In this document: positions 34,331 through 45,785 of the stretch, one piece after another
Layout of the letters: every line of letters begins with the position of its first letter
How positions within the stretch are numbered: the first letter of the stretch is position 1
Assembly (NCBI RefSeq): GCF_018991925.1
Contig: NW_024732238.1
Span: 8,986,460-9,050,459, forward strand
Origin: Homarus americanus
Lineage: Eukaryota; Arthropoda; Malacostraca; Decapoda; Nephropidae
Direction of reading: 5' to 3'
Length of the DNA: 64,000 bases
The notes under the pieces: model-generated
Seen by the model: only the letters and a program-made list of their open reading frames with translations
The model's database searches: none
Told to the model about the DNA's origin: nothing
Made by a program: the position numbers and the translations under genes

Positions 34331-34371
34331 GAGCGCGCGCGCGCGCGCACACACACACAAACACACACACA
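34331..34371. repeat. (CG)n(CA)n microsatellite between copies 4 and 5
   Basis: GAGCGCGCGCGCGCGCGCAC followed by a CA run. It is the 3' flank of copy 4 and the 5' flank of copy 5, and resembles the tract at 8905-8950. Confidence 0.96.
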
Positions 34372-37300
34372 GCTCCAGAGACAAGGACTCATGGTGTTTA
34401 CAATTGACAAATATTAACAAATGTCTACCAGTGTCAGTGGCTCTCAAAGTGCCGCCAGTGAGTTTATGGCCACTGGGGACAAACACTTCCGTCCGTCCAC
34501 AACAACAGATATCAACAGATGGCCACCAATCACTTACCCCCGCCGCTCTCTGTACCTTCTAAAGCGTGGGAACGGTTATCCTGATGGCAGTGTTATCGTG
34601 CGACTCAAGTCACTGAACACATTCCACGCGCACAGCCGTAGACAGGGGCATCATAAACATAAGCCCATTAGGACCATAACCTCCACTAGGAAATCAGAGA
34701 AACCCACCCCTGAAGGACCGTACCATTACACTGAAGTTCCATGGATATGGTATGATCTCCTCCCGTCTTTACTGCTCTCCAACGTCACTTCCCTAGCTAA
34801 CAAGTTTGACGAGCTGGCAACCACAGTCAGGTTAGCCGCCGCGAGCGTCGTTGCCATATGTGAGGCTTGACAAATTGTGCCTGAACCATGCCATATTGAG
34901 GGATATCAACTCTTCATCACCTTCGTTCACATCGACGCGGAGGGGGCGTTGTCCTATTCTGTTAAGATAACCTACGCCCGTCACGCTTGGATGTTCAAGT
35001 CCCAGCAGATGTGGAAGCATTATGGATACGTGTTGTGCCACAGGCCCACCCGTGCCACACTGCTTCCATCATAATCTTTGTGTCATACCATCCGCCTCGC
35101 TCACCCACCAGAGACACTCTTATCAATCATCTCATCACCACCTCAGACTACCTAAGTGTTAGGTACCCATGTGCCAAGTTAGTATTATGCAGGGATTATA
35201 ATGAAATTGACACCACTGATATCCAGGACCAGCTGTCACTATCACAAGTTGTGAACTTCCCCACACACGGTCAAAATACCCTTGACTTTATCTTAACCGA
35301 CTTAGCGGACCAGTACCAACCACCTCAACCAATGCCTCCTATCGGGTGCAGCACACACCTATCAGTGCTCTGGTCCCCAGCTGCCACTCCCACTCAAGTA
35401 CAGAGACCCTACATCAAGACCTACAGGCTGATTACTGACTCAGCAGTGCGTGTCTTCGGGCAGTGGATAGTTCACCGTCCCTGGACTGAAATACTTAGTG
35501 TGGATGACGTGGACACCAAATGGATAAATTATACCAACACCACCACGGAAGCACACCACCACTTCTTCCCCGAGAAGTCCATCAGATCTCACCAAGCTGA
35601 CTTGCCCTGGATCACACCTCGAACTAGAAGACTTATGCAACAGAGAGACAGAGACTTTTATTTCAATGACCACAACAGGTCCCTTCGCAACCAAGTCATC
35701 CGCGAAATACGCACTGCAAAGAATTCCCACTTCCTACTACCAAGTTGCAACACCTGAAGCAGACCAATATCAGTCTTAAACAATTCTGTGTAATAAACAA
35801 CAAGACATACCTCCTCCCCTTCCTTAGCCAACTCACTAATGTTGACGCAGCTGAGCAATCAAATAACCATTTCGCTACTATATGCCAAACGCTCCCCCGG
35901 CTTGATACAACCAATCACCCTGCCTCCCTACCAGCCCCCTTTCCCACTGACTTGGTAGAAGAATTTGAAGTAGCAAAACGTCTGGACAAACTAAAGTTAA
36001 AACGGTCCACCACCCCCATTGAATTACCAATGAAACTCTTCAAGGAGTTCTCCCCGGAGCTTGCTAAACCCCTCTGCTCCATCATCAATGCTTCTCTCAG
36101 ACAAGCCAGATGCCCAGCTGACTGGAAGACCTCTTATGTGTCACCAGTGCCCAAGTCAACAAGCCCACAATCCTTAAATCAGCTACGAGCCATTGCAATC
36201 ACCCAAATACCCAGCTTAATCTGTGAAAGTTTTGTGTTCGACTGGGCTTATGCTGATATTGCAGGAGCCGTAGACCCTCAGCAATTTGGTAATACGAAAA
36301 CTTCCTCCACCACTCACTCTCTTGTCAGCTTTCTCGACTACATATACCGCCATCTGGAGAAACGAAAAACATCTGTAGCTGTCGCCTTCATTGACTTCAC
36401 TAAGGCATTTGACCTAGTCGACCACAATTTAATCATCAACAAAGCTATCGACCTCGGGTTTCGAAGAAGTCTTATACCATGGCTTACAGACTTCCTCAGT
36501 AACCGACGCCAAGCTATACGCTTCAGAGGGGCTGTCTCCACTTTTCAGTCACTCACCTGTGGCGTTCCCCAAGGCACCAAGATGGGACCACTATGCTTCC
36601 TTATGCTTATCAATGATGCCCTAAGAGAAAACCCTGCTAGCTGGAAATATGTCGACGACTCCACCATTGGGATCAGCGTCAACAATTCTGTTCCCGACTA
36701 TACCACCCTTCAGGATTTATTGAACAGTCTCCAAAACTGGGCCACCAACAACCACGTCACCATCAACCATACCAAGATCATGGTTATGCACATCAACCTC
36801 TCCTCCGACGTTGTCCCACCCCCTTCCATTACTTTAGGTCCTAACACACTCCAGGTCCTAGATTCCACTAAGCGCCTCGGCGTCACCATAGACAACAAAC
36901 TAAATTGGAAACCATACGTCAGTGAAGTTGTCAAATCCTCCAGTTTCCGTCTCCACCTCCTACGCCGACTCAAGTCCCTCGGAGTTCTTGCACCCGAGCT
37001 CCTCAGTGCTTACTCAACATTCATACTTCCCAAGCTCACCTATGCCTCCCCTACCTGGTCTTCCTCCCTAAATGCCACACAACGTAAACACCTAGAAAAT
37101 GTGCAAAAGAGGGCATGCAAGATTATTCTCTCCCCATCCTACTCCACATCAAGAAGCGCTCAACACACTGACCCTCTCGGCTCTCACTGTCCATCACCAC
37201 GACCTCATCTGCAAATTTGGTAAGAAGTTTCTGCACCATCCTCGACACCAGCTCCTACTACCACCCGAGATCCCTCGCCCGAGAATTGCTGTTCGACACC

Positions 37301-37618
37301 ACAACCGCATCCAGCCCATACGAGCACGAACTGATCGCTATTAAGAACAGCCCAGTCCCAACCATTGTAAAAATTATCAATAACTTGTAATCAACATGTG
37401 TATTCACTGCCAGTCAATCTTACTTTTTGCACTGTCATGTTGAAATGCCCCGTAGTTTGAGCTTCTCCCCACCTAGTTATTATATATCATATTTGTATCA
37501 ATTATGTTACTTGCATATTACTTGTAAATCAAGAGACCCATTCCCCAATTATGTAACTGTATATTTTCAGCCTTCCAGCTGCCATTCTCTTTCAATAAGC
37601 CGTTAATTATTATTATTA
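34372..37618 (+). mobile_element. Non-LTR retrotransposon, longest copy (copy 5): endonuclease plus reverse transcriptase, inactivated
   Basis: This is a 3.2-kb element between (CG)n(CA)n and (TTA)n(CA)n. A 150-codon N-terminal frame (34421-34870) leads into an exonuclease-endonuclease-phosphatase domain (LLLSNVTSLANKFDEL, AICEA). It is cut by TGA at 34868-34870, where a Trp codon would be expected. The domain continues at 34877-35757 after a frameshift, with CRDYNEID near 35188 in place of the usual GDFN-type motif, TLDFILTDL, and CSTHLSVLW near 35347, where the usual SDH reads STH. The reverse transcriptase (35745-37223) has motif A FIDFTKAFDLVDHN (about 36387-36428), GVPQGTKMGP (36561-36590) and YVDDS (36648-36662). 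Frameshifts near 35745 and 37150, and an extra T near 37340, break the frame. The C-terminus, 3' UTR and AATAAGCCGTTAATTATTA tail match the other copies. CR1/Jockey-type architecture is clear; the clade is not. Confidence 0.9.
35745..37223 (+). pseudogene. Reverse transcriptase ORF of retrotransposon copy 5
   Basis: A 492-codon open frame covering the fingers, palm and thumb of a non-LTR reverse transcriptase, which would copy the element's RNA by target-primed reverse transcription. All catalytic aspartates appear present: FIDF near residues 215-218 and YVDD near residues 302-305. The ATG at 35745 is probably not a true start, because the sequence upstream in a different frame encodes the endonuclease and the two would form one polyprotein. 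The frame ends early at 37223 after a shift near 37150. The true C-terminus continues in another frame (37099-37344). Confidence 0.85.
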
Positions 37619-37642
37619 TTACACACACACACACACACACAC
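37608..37642. repeat. (TTA)n then (CA)n, 3' tail and flank of copy 5
   Basis: TTATTATTATTA followed directly by about 10 CA units. Confidence 0.95.
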
Positions 37643-37779
37643 TTTTTCTCATCACAAACTAATTTGAAATTACTTAACTTCCTCCTGCGGCACAAAGTTG
37701 CCAAGAGAGATTGTGTGTTGGGTTTACGAAGAGCGACAGTCAGTTAAACTCACGCCCTCTGACCATAAGGTTTTATTTA

Positions 37780-39545
37780 GCCCAGGTGACTGTATGCCGC
37801 CACCACCAGCGACGGTGACTGTATGCCGCCACCACCAGCGACGGTGACTGTATGCCGCCACCACCAGCGACGGTGACTGCATGCCGCCACCACCAGCGAC
37901 GGTGACTGTATGCCGCCACCACCAGCTGCCGCCACCACCAGCGACGGTGACTGTATGCCGCCACCACCAGCGACGGTGACTGTATGTATGCCGCCACCAC
38001 CAGCGACAGTGACTGTATGCCGCCACCACCAGCGACGGTGACTGTATGCCGCCACCACCAGCGACGGTGACTGTATGCCGCCACCACCAGCGACGGTGGT
38101 ATGCCGCCACCACCAGGCGGTGACTGTATGCCGCCACCACCAGCGACGGTGACTGTATGCCGCCACCACCAGCGACAGTGACTGTATGCCGCCACCACCA
38201 TTGACGTGACTGTATGCCGCCACCACCAGCGGCAGTGACACCCAGCGACGGTGACTGTATGCCGCCACCACCAGCGACGGTGACTGTATGCCGCCACCAC
38301 CAGCGACAGTGACTGTATGCCGCCACCACCAGCACGGTGACTGTACACCACCGCGAAGGTGACTGTATGCCGCCACCACCACGACGGTGACTGTATGCCG
38401 CCACCACCAGCGACGGTGACTGTATCCGCCACCACCAGCGACGGTGACTGTATGCCGCCACCACCAGCGACGGTGACTGCATGCCGCCACCACCAGCGAC
38501 GGTGACTGTATGCCGCCACCACCATGCCGCGACAGTGACTGCATGCCGCCACCACCAGCGCGACGGTGTGTGCCGCCACCACCAGCGAGTGACTGTATGC
38601 CGCCACCACCAGCGACAGTGAATGCCGCCACCACCAGCGACGGTGACTGTATGCCGCCACCACCAGCGACATGCCGCCACCACCAGCGAGGTGACTGCAT
38701 GCCGCCACCACCAGCGACAGTGACTGTATGCCGCCACCACCAGCGACAGCCGCCACCACCAGCGGTGACTGTATGCCACCACCAGCGACGGTGACTGTAT
38801 GCCGCCACCACCAGCGACGGTGACTATGCCGCCACCACCAGCGACAGTGACTGCCGCCACCACCAGCGACGGTGACTGTATGCCGCCACCACCAGCGAGG
38901 TGACTGTATGCCGCCACCACCAGCGACGGTGACTATGCCGCCACCACCAGCGACAGTGACTGTATGCCGCCACCACCAGCGAGACCACCACCAGCGACGG
39001 TGACTGTATGCCGCCACCACCAGCGACGTGACTGTATGCCGCCATTGACAATGCCGCCACCACCCACCAGCGACGGTGACTGTATGCCGCCACCACCAGC
39101 GACGGTGACTGTATGCCGCCACCACCAGCGACGGTGACTGTGCCGCCACCACCAGCGACGTGACTGTATGCCGCCACCACCAGCGACGGTGACTGTATGC
39201 CGCCACCACCAGCGACGGTGACTATGCCGCCACCACCAGCGAGTGACTGCCGCCACCACGAGCAACGGTGACTGTATGCCGCCACCACCAGCGACGGTGA
39301 CTGTACCGCCACCACGAGCGACGGTGACTGTATGCCGCCGCCACCACCAGTGACGGTGACTGCATGCCGCCACCACCAGCGACGGTGACATGCCGCCACC
39401 ACCAGCGACGGTGACTGTATGCCGCCACCACCAGCGAAGGTGACTGTATGCCGCCACCACTAGCGACGGTGACTGTATGCCGCCACCAGCGACGGTGACT
39501 GTATCCGCCACCAGCGACGGTGACTGTATGCCGCCACCAGCGAGG
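37780..39545. repeat. 29-bp minisatellite
   Basis: The unit contains GCCGCCACCACCAGCGACGG and then TGACTGTAT. About 60 units fit, with many short deletions, especially from 38500 to 39400. Minus-strand frames (AYSHRRWWWRHTVTVAGGGG and similar, up to 478 codons) run through it in all three frames and are by-products. The last three units (39470-39540) have lost one CACC step. Confidence 0.96.
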
Positions 39546-41700
39546 GGTGATGAGGGGGCAGTAGAGGAGAGGCAGTAAGAGGGGGCAGCAGTAAGAGGAG
39601 GGAGGTAGAGGGGGCAGCAGTAAGAGGGGGCAGCAGTAGAGAGAGAGGGGGCGGTAGAGGAGAGGACAGGAGGAGGGGGCAGTAGGAGGAGAGGGGCGAG
39701 TAGAGAGGGGGGAGGAGAGGGCAGTAGGAGGAGAGGGCAGGAGGAGAGGGGCAGAGTAGAGAGGGGACGAGGAGAGGGGGCAGTAGAAGAGGGGCAGTAA
39801 GAGGAGGGCAGGAGTAAGGAGGAGGGCAGTAAGAGGAGGGGGAAGGAGGGGCAGTGAGGAGGAGGAGAGTAAGAGGAGGGGGTAAGAGGAGGGGGGTAAG
39901 TGGAGGGGGAGTGGGGGCAGTGAGGAGGGGCAGAGGAGGGGGGAGGAGGGAGAGGCAGTGAGGAGGGAGCAGTAAGAGGAGGGGGCAGTAAAAGAGGAGG
40001 AGGGGCAGTAGAGGAGGGCAGTAGAGGAGGGGCAGTAGAGGAGAGGGGCAGTAAGAGGAGGGGGCAGTAAGAGGAGGGGGCAGTAGGGAGGAGGGGGGGG
40101 CAGGAGAGGAGGGGGCAGTAGGAGGAGGGGGGTAAGGAGGAGAGGGGGTGGTAAGGGAGGTGGGAAGGGGCGGTAAGACAGGGGGCAGTAGACAGTAAGA
40201 GGAGGGGGGGTAGAGGAGGGGGCGGTAGAGGGAGGACAGTGAATAAAGGAGGGGCAGTAAAGGAGGGGGTGGTAAGAGGAGGGGGCGGTAGAGGGGAGGA
40301 GGCGGTAAGGAGGGGCAGTAAGAGGAGGGGCGGTGGGTGAGAGGGGGCGGTGGGCGTAAGAGAGGGCAGTAGAGGAGGGGCAGTAAGAGGAGGGGCGGGA
40401 GGAGAGGAGGAGGAGGGGCAGGAGGGAGGGAGGGGCGGTAGGAGGAGAGAGGAGAGGGGCGGTGGGAGGAGAGGGAGGAGGGGGCAGTGAGAGGAGGGGG
40501 CAAGAGGAGGGGGCAGAAGAGGAGGGCGGTAAGAGGAGGGCGGTAGAGGGAGGAGGGGGGTAAGAGGGAGGGGGGCGATAAGAGGGGGCGGGGCAGGGGG
40601 CAGTAAGACGGGGGGCAGTAAGAGGGCGAGAGGGGGCAGTGGGGGGCGATAAGTGGAGGGGGCAGTAAGAGGAGGGGGCAGTAGAGGAGGGCAGTAAGAG
40701 GAGGAGGGGGGCGGTAGAGAGGGGGGCGAGGAGGGGCAGTAAAAGGAGGGGCGGTAAGAGGAGGGGGCAGTAAGAGGAGGGGCGTAAGTGAGGGCAGTGG
40801 AGGGCAGTAGAGGAGGGGGTAGAGGGGGGGCGGTAGAAAGAGGGGGGGGGGCAGGGGAGGGGGGGCAGTAAGGGAGGGGGCGTGAGAGGAGGAGGGGGCG
40901 GTAAGAGGAGGGGGCAGGGGCAGTAGAGGAAGGGAGAGAGAGGGCGGTAAGAGGAGGGGGCAGTAAGGGGGCAGTAAGAGGGCGCCGGTAGAGAGGAGAG
41001 GGGCAGTAAGACAAGGGGGCAGTAAGACGAGGGGGCGGGAGGGGGGGGGGCGAGTAAGAGGAGGGGCGGTAAGAGGAGGGGGGGCGAGGGGCGGTAAGAG
41101 AGAGGGGGCAGTAAGAGGAGGGGGCGGTAGAGGAGGGCGGTAGGGAGGGGGCAGTAGGAGGGGGGCAAGAGGGGGGCGATAAGAGGGGCAGAAGGGGTAG
41201 AGGGGGCAGTAAGAGGAGGGGCGGTAAGTGGAGGGGGCAGTGGTAAGTGGAGGGGCAGGTAGAGGAGGGGCAAAGAGGAGGGCAGTAGGTAAGGGAGGGC
41301 CGGTAAGAGGAAAGAGGAGGGGGCAGTAGGAGGGGGGCGGTAAGAGGAGGGGGGGAAGGGACGGTAAGGAGGGGGGTAAGAGGAGGGCGGTAAGAGGAGG
41401 GGCATAAGAAGAGGGGGGCGGTAAGAAGAGGGCGGTAGAGAGGAGGCAGTAGAGGAGGGAGGGCAGTAAGAGAGGGGAGGTTAAGAGGAGGGAGGCAGTA
41501 AGAGGAGGAGGGCAGTAGAGGAGGGAGGGCAGTAAGAGGAGGAGGGCAGTAGGAGGGCAGTGTGAGAGGAGGGCGGTGTAGGGGCTGTAAGAGAGGGGGG
41601 CAGTAAGAGGTGGGGGGCTGTAGAGGTTGGGGCGTAGAGATGGGGGGCGGTAAGAGAAGGGGGGCGGTAAGAGAAGGGAGGCGGTAAGAGAAGGGAAAGG
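39546..41700. repeat. Purine-rich array, about 15-16 bp unit with G runs
   Basis: Imperfect repeats of GAGGAGGGGGCAGTAA and GAGGAGGGGCGGTAAGA. G runs of 4-10 are frequent on the plus strand throughout 2.1 kb. Near 41570-41700 the unit becomes GAGAAGGGGGGCGGTAA. The proline/leucine-rich minus-strand frames (to 727 codons) are compositional. Confidence 0.93.
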
Positions 41701-42579
41701 GGAAATAATTGAAGACCCATTAATTTCTCCCGTGTCACTGTCTTGAAATTTTCCACGAAGTTTATTTCAGTAATTAAAGAAAAAAAAAGTTTGGTGAAAA
41801 GTAGGAAGGATCTGGATGACTTGTTGTGGAGACTTAGGGAAGAAGGGTGGTGGAAAGACGACCGAGCACCGTCTCCTTCACGACCATCCAGAAACAATTA
41901 GCTACAAGTTTGGGAAGCGTGGGATGATTGCTCTACCTGGTCTGATACACAAGTGAGCAGGGGAACCGTCCTCAGTCACCAACACCTCAGTGATTCATTC
42001 CAGTATATTAACGAAAATAAATAACAAATAATAATAATCTACCAATATGTAAACTTCTTTTCTTCTTCAAAATATCAAGCCTCAACTACAACAGTAAACT
42101 TAAAAAAAACAGTGTAGGGTGGGATACCACCTCTTGTGTACGGGGGCGGCGAGCATTCTAACACCGTCACCAGTATACTCCTGTCTGCCTGACACACACA
42201 CACACACCTCTTCCCCTCATGCCGTAACTGTGCACCTGACAAAGCCTGCCACCCACTCCACCTTTGTCCGGGCTGTGAGTGTAAAAATTACCATCTGTTC
42301 TTCCCTTTGTCAACTTCCCCTTTATTGTATTTTCTCACGTCTTTCTTATCTCTCATCCGTCCTCTTTCATTACCACCTTATTCTTTCCAGCTGTCTCTAT
42401 GTCTTTCTTTCGTTGTTTTTCCATCGTATTACACTCGTACACTGTAATTTTTTATAACTTATTATTATTATTATTACCTGTTCCACGACTACTCCCTCCC
42501 TCATCCCACCATCGATTTCTTACTCCCCACTCCAATTGTTTTCAGGCATCGTAAAACAATTTCATTATTTACACTTCTG

Positions 42580-42618
<39 letters not shown>

Positions 42619-43385
42619 GGTCAGTAAACACAGGCTTTCATTCCTTCACCCTGAACCTCACCCAGGAAGATGTGGGGGGGAGGAGCCGCGCCTACACCAA
42701 AACCCAGGCGGAGACCTAGACCCAGGCCTAGACCTAAACCCAGCCCGAAACATTAGCGTAATAAAGATACTTAGCTGTTCCCTGTGTTTACCTCTCACCC
42801 ATTAGATCCACTTGCCGTCATGGATCGATCACACTAATTTGTTGACCCGATCCCAGAGTTCTACCTAACCTAACCTAATCACCCATCAAATTAATGAGTC
42901 CCAAGTGTGAGTCTCTCGAGGAAACATATCACCACCACACATACTGAAGATGACAGGGAGGTTGTTCAACCCAGGAAGCTGACCCAACACACACCTCACT
43001 GACGGCACCTTGACAACCTCAAGTGTTTACTTATAGCGGCAACAACAGTGATATACTTGGCACCTCTCTCTCTGTGTGTCAGGGGAGGGGTGGTGGACGT
43101 CACCTACACACTCCTCATAATTTCACTGGTCAAGTCCTAGTGGGCCCTATATCAAACTAGCTTATCATCAAGCTGAGAACCTGGTCAAAGGGACCCCCAG
43201 TCCTTCTGTACCTATATCATAAAGATCTAGATATGTTAGGGCCTATTTGGACTAGAGCCAACGTTCCCCTCAGCCCCGTCACCCATCGTCTCGCACACGG
43301 CACCATCTTCCTATCAGCACGCAATTTACAAGATTAATTGATAGTGAGATTCCTGTACAATATGTGTAGAATACTGCTGTGTAAA
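41701..43385. other. Mostly unique DNA, no gene identified
   Basis: It contains a short (CA)n at 42192-42206, a (TTA)n near 42463-42476, a (GT)n run at 42584-42614 and CCTAACCTAACCTAA at about 42867-42880, which is TTAGG on the minus strand. Short open frames (112 codons at 42119-42457) show no domain. Confidence 0.5.
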
Positions 43386-43388
43386 TGT

Positions 43389-43431
<43 letters not shown>
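43389..43431. repeat. (GA)n microsatellite
   Basis: An uninterrupted GA run. Confidence 0.97.
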
Positions 43432-43432
<1 letters not shown>

Positions 43433-44246
43433 GTATGGGTATGTGCCCCAGTTCTATTGGTCAACGAATATAATGGGCACTAGTCATTAGATGCCATACA
43501 TGTTAATGGAGTCCAATCATTAGGGGTTCAGTTGGACTTGGGCCCAGTGGACCAACCATCGAGTACAAGTACTGGTGGATGGTTTGTGAGATTAACAGAG
43601 TCAACAGTGGTGGTCACATTCACCATTAAGCACCACGACCATAAAAACACTATTACTCACTATAGTCGTCCACCATCACCACAATGACACCATCAGTCAC
43701 CACACTCCACAACTACACAACAGTAAGAGTCAGTCGCTGCCTCACATTAACCTACAATGTGTTTACCAAGACCACAGTGAACTTGTGAACCACCAACACG
43801 TGGCATTTAAACCAACAGTGTTCAGCGCAATGATCTTCAATTCAACCTAGCCATTAGGTCTCGGCGGTCATCAATGGGGTGACATTAGGACTGGGGCTCT
43901 AATCCTACTTGGTTAGGTTAGATGAGGGCGAATCAGGACAGCTGCCTAATGTTTGACCTGGGTGTACAGTGCAGTGCAGTGCAGTGCAGTACAGGTCTCA
44001 CCACCACCAAGCCTTTACCCCCAACAGCACACTGTTGAGACCAATGCAAGACCAATGTTGTCCATCTCGATCACACACACATGTTTAATTTGTGTGTGCA
44101 GACGACCGCGAACAGAAGCAGACACCAGGAACAATGGTGGCTTTCAAGTACAAACATTTCCAGGATATACAATTGTCTGCACTACAGGGTACTTACAGAA
44201 GGACTGCACAACACGACATGATGTCATTGATGTGGGTCGGTACTCG
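43432..44246. other. Unique DNA with scattered ACTGGGGC-type phrases
   Basis: No gene is identified. A GCAGTGCAGTGCAGTGCAGT run lies near 43971. The 144-codon frame 43953-44387 has no recognisable domain; its end is the 15-bp repeat of the next entry. Confidence 0.45.
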
Positions 44247-44347
44247 GAAAAAATGGCACCGGAAAAAATGGCACAGGGAAATATGACACAGGAAAATATG
44301 GCACAGGAAAAAATGACACTATTTTCATACCAGGAAAAAATGGCACA
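44247..44347. repeat. 15-bp repeat, GGAAAAAATGGCACA unit
   Basis: Six units of GGAAAAAATGGCACA or close variants (GGAAAATATGGCACA, GGGAAATATGACACA), with an interruption at 44319-44331. The reverse-complement motif occurs at 45201-45285 beyond the CR1 fragment. Confidence 0.85.
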
Positions 44348-44384
44348 ACAAATTACACTTCGAGCTCACGAACCACAAATGAGC

Positions 44385-45010
44385 TAAATAGCCTATGTTT
44401 GAAGCTATCTAGCGTATTCGAGTTCAAGATGAAGTTTGGTAACTTGCTATATCACCTTTGTTTAGCCCTGACTGCCATTTAAACACCTCTATCATATCGC
44501 CCCTCACTCTACGTCTCTCGAGGGAGTGCAGATTAAGATGCTTTAACCGGTCTCTTTACTAAAGGTTCCTAATGCCCGGGATTAGTCTTGTCATTCTCCT
44601 CTGAATTCTCTCTCAGGATTCTGTATCTATTCTGTAATACGGTGACCAGAACTGAACTGCGTAATCCAAGTGAGGTCTCACAAGCGCAAGATATAGTTTT
44701 AGGATGACCTCGGTAGTCTTGTAACTAACACTCTTTTGTATGAACCCAAGGACTTCATTAGCCTTATTTCGAACAAATACACGTTGTTTACTAGGTTTAA
44801 GATTCCTACTTATCATTACTTCTAAATTTTTCTCACATTCGGATTTCTCTATAACATCGTTGTTCATTTGATATCTGGTTTCTCGGTTTACAAACATCTC
44901 CTAGACTAATTATTTACATTTGTCCACATTAAATTTAATGTGCCATTTATCAGACCATTCAAAATTTTTTAGATCTTCCTGTAGCTTTGCTACAACATTC
45001 GTTGGAAATC
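44385..45010 (-). mobile_element. CR1-type retrotransposon fragment: C-terminal reverse transcriptase region
   Basis: The minus-strand frame 44897-44613 encodes the end of a CR1 reverse transcriptase. It contains CEKNLEVMISRNLKPSKQ, then KANEVLGFIQKSV and LYLALVRPHLDYAVQFWSPY, a highly characteristic CR1 block. The homology continues in broken frames upstream to about 45010 (LQEDLKNFEWSDKW) and downstream to about 44390 (MTRLIPG, LHSLERRRVRGDMIEVFKW). The catalytic motifs are upstream and missing. A second, longer CR1 copy of similar type lies at 46480-50260 in the same orientation. Confidence 0.88.
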
Positions 45011-45200
45011 TTAAACAATAATATGCAATGTGATATTTTTAATTTTGTAATTAATTTATGTACGAGTTTTCACTAACATACAGTAGAATGTTTTAGTTAA
45101 AGGTAATAAATGTTTTATGTTATGACGTTGATATAACTCTAAGTAAGTTTCAGTAACAAACGTTATAAAATTTTAGCGAGAACATGCAAAAAAAATTAAT

Positions 45201-45285
45201 GTGCCATTTCTTCCTAATCTGATGATTATGCCTTCTTTTCCGATGCCATATTTTCCTGTGCCATTTCTTTCCTGTGACAGTTTCT
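45201..45285. repeat. Inverted counterpart of the GGAAAAAATGGCAC repeat
   Basis: Plus strand reads TGTGCCATTTCTTCC, TGCCTTCTTTTCC, TGCCATATTTTCC, TGTGCCATTTCTTTCC, the reverse complement of the 15-bp unit at 44247-44347 with diverged spacing. The two blocks thus form a loose inverted repeat around the CR1 fragment. Confidence 0.6.
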
Positions 45286-45293
45286 CCTACATT

Positions 45294-45381
45294 CATAAAC
45301 AATACCTCACTATTCGGGAATCAAACCCTGGACCTCTGCGCAGAAACCCATGGTTCGATTCCCGAATAGTGACGTATTGTT
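45294..45381. repeat. Inverted repeat with tRNA-B-box-like sequence
   Basis: Arms at 45301-45331 and 45348-45378 match as reverse complements with about three mismatches. The right arm contains GGTTCGATTCCCGAATAGT, which fits the RNA polymerase III B box consensus GGTTCGANTCC. The left arm has the diverged complement GGGAATCAAACCC. A tRNA-derived SINE remnant is possible; no full tRNA fold or A box was found. Confidence 0.4.
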
Positions 45382-45629
45382 TGTATACGGAAGTCCGTGT
45401 TCAAAGCTAGCACCCTGCTCGGGTATAGTTATATGTAATACAATATTACATAATATTTTCACTATCACATTTCTCTCCATCTATCACTCCTCGTCGCCTC
45501 GCCTTCACTAATGGATAATACTTGACGAGGACCCCGACCATGACTTATTGCGCTACCAAAAGTATCCTTGTCAATTTTACTCGAGAAAAAATTGTGCGTT
45601 AAATGATTTATGACTGCGACTGTTGCCAG

Positions 45630-45785
45630 CGTGGCCAGCACATGGGTGGCCAGCACATGTGAGGCCATCACATGGATGACCAGCACATGTGAGGTCATCA
45701 CATGGATGGCCAGCACATGTGAGGCCGACATGGGTGACCAGCACATGTGAATCCAGCACATGGGTGGCCGGCACACGGGAAGCCA
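45630..45785. repeat. Tandem repeat, about 28-30 bp unit
   Basis: The unit contains CCAGCACATGTGAGGCCATC then ACATGGATGA. The palindrome CACATGTG recurs. About five units are present. Confidence 0.9.

Noticed and set aside
37724..39402. Large minus-strand frames with WWWRHTVTVAGGGG-type repeats
   Set aside because: By-products of the 29-bp array, present in all three frames.
38933..41405. Proline/leucine-rich minus-strand frames of up to 727 codons
   Set aside because: The purine-rich plus strand makes the minus strand rich in CCC, CTC and TCC codons without stops. No domain is seen.
43953..44387. 144-codon plus-strand frame as a gene
   Set aside because: Its end is the 15-bp repeat, its start is a GCAGT repeat, and the rest has no recognisable domain.
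45348..45378. tRNA gene
   Set aside because: Only a B-box-like block is seen; there is no cloverleaf, A box or terminator.
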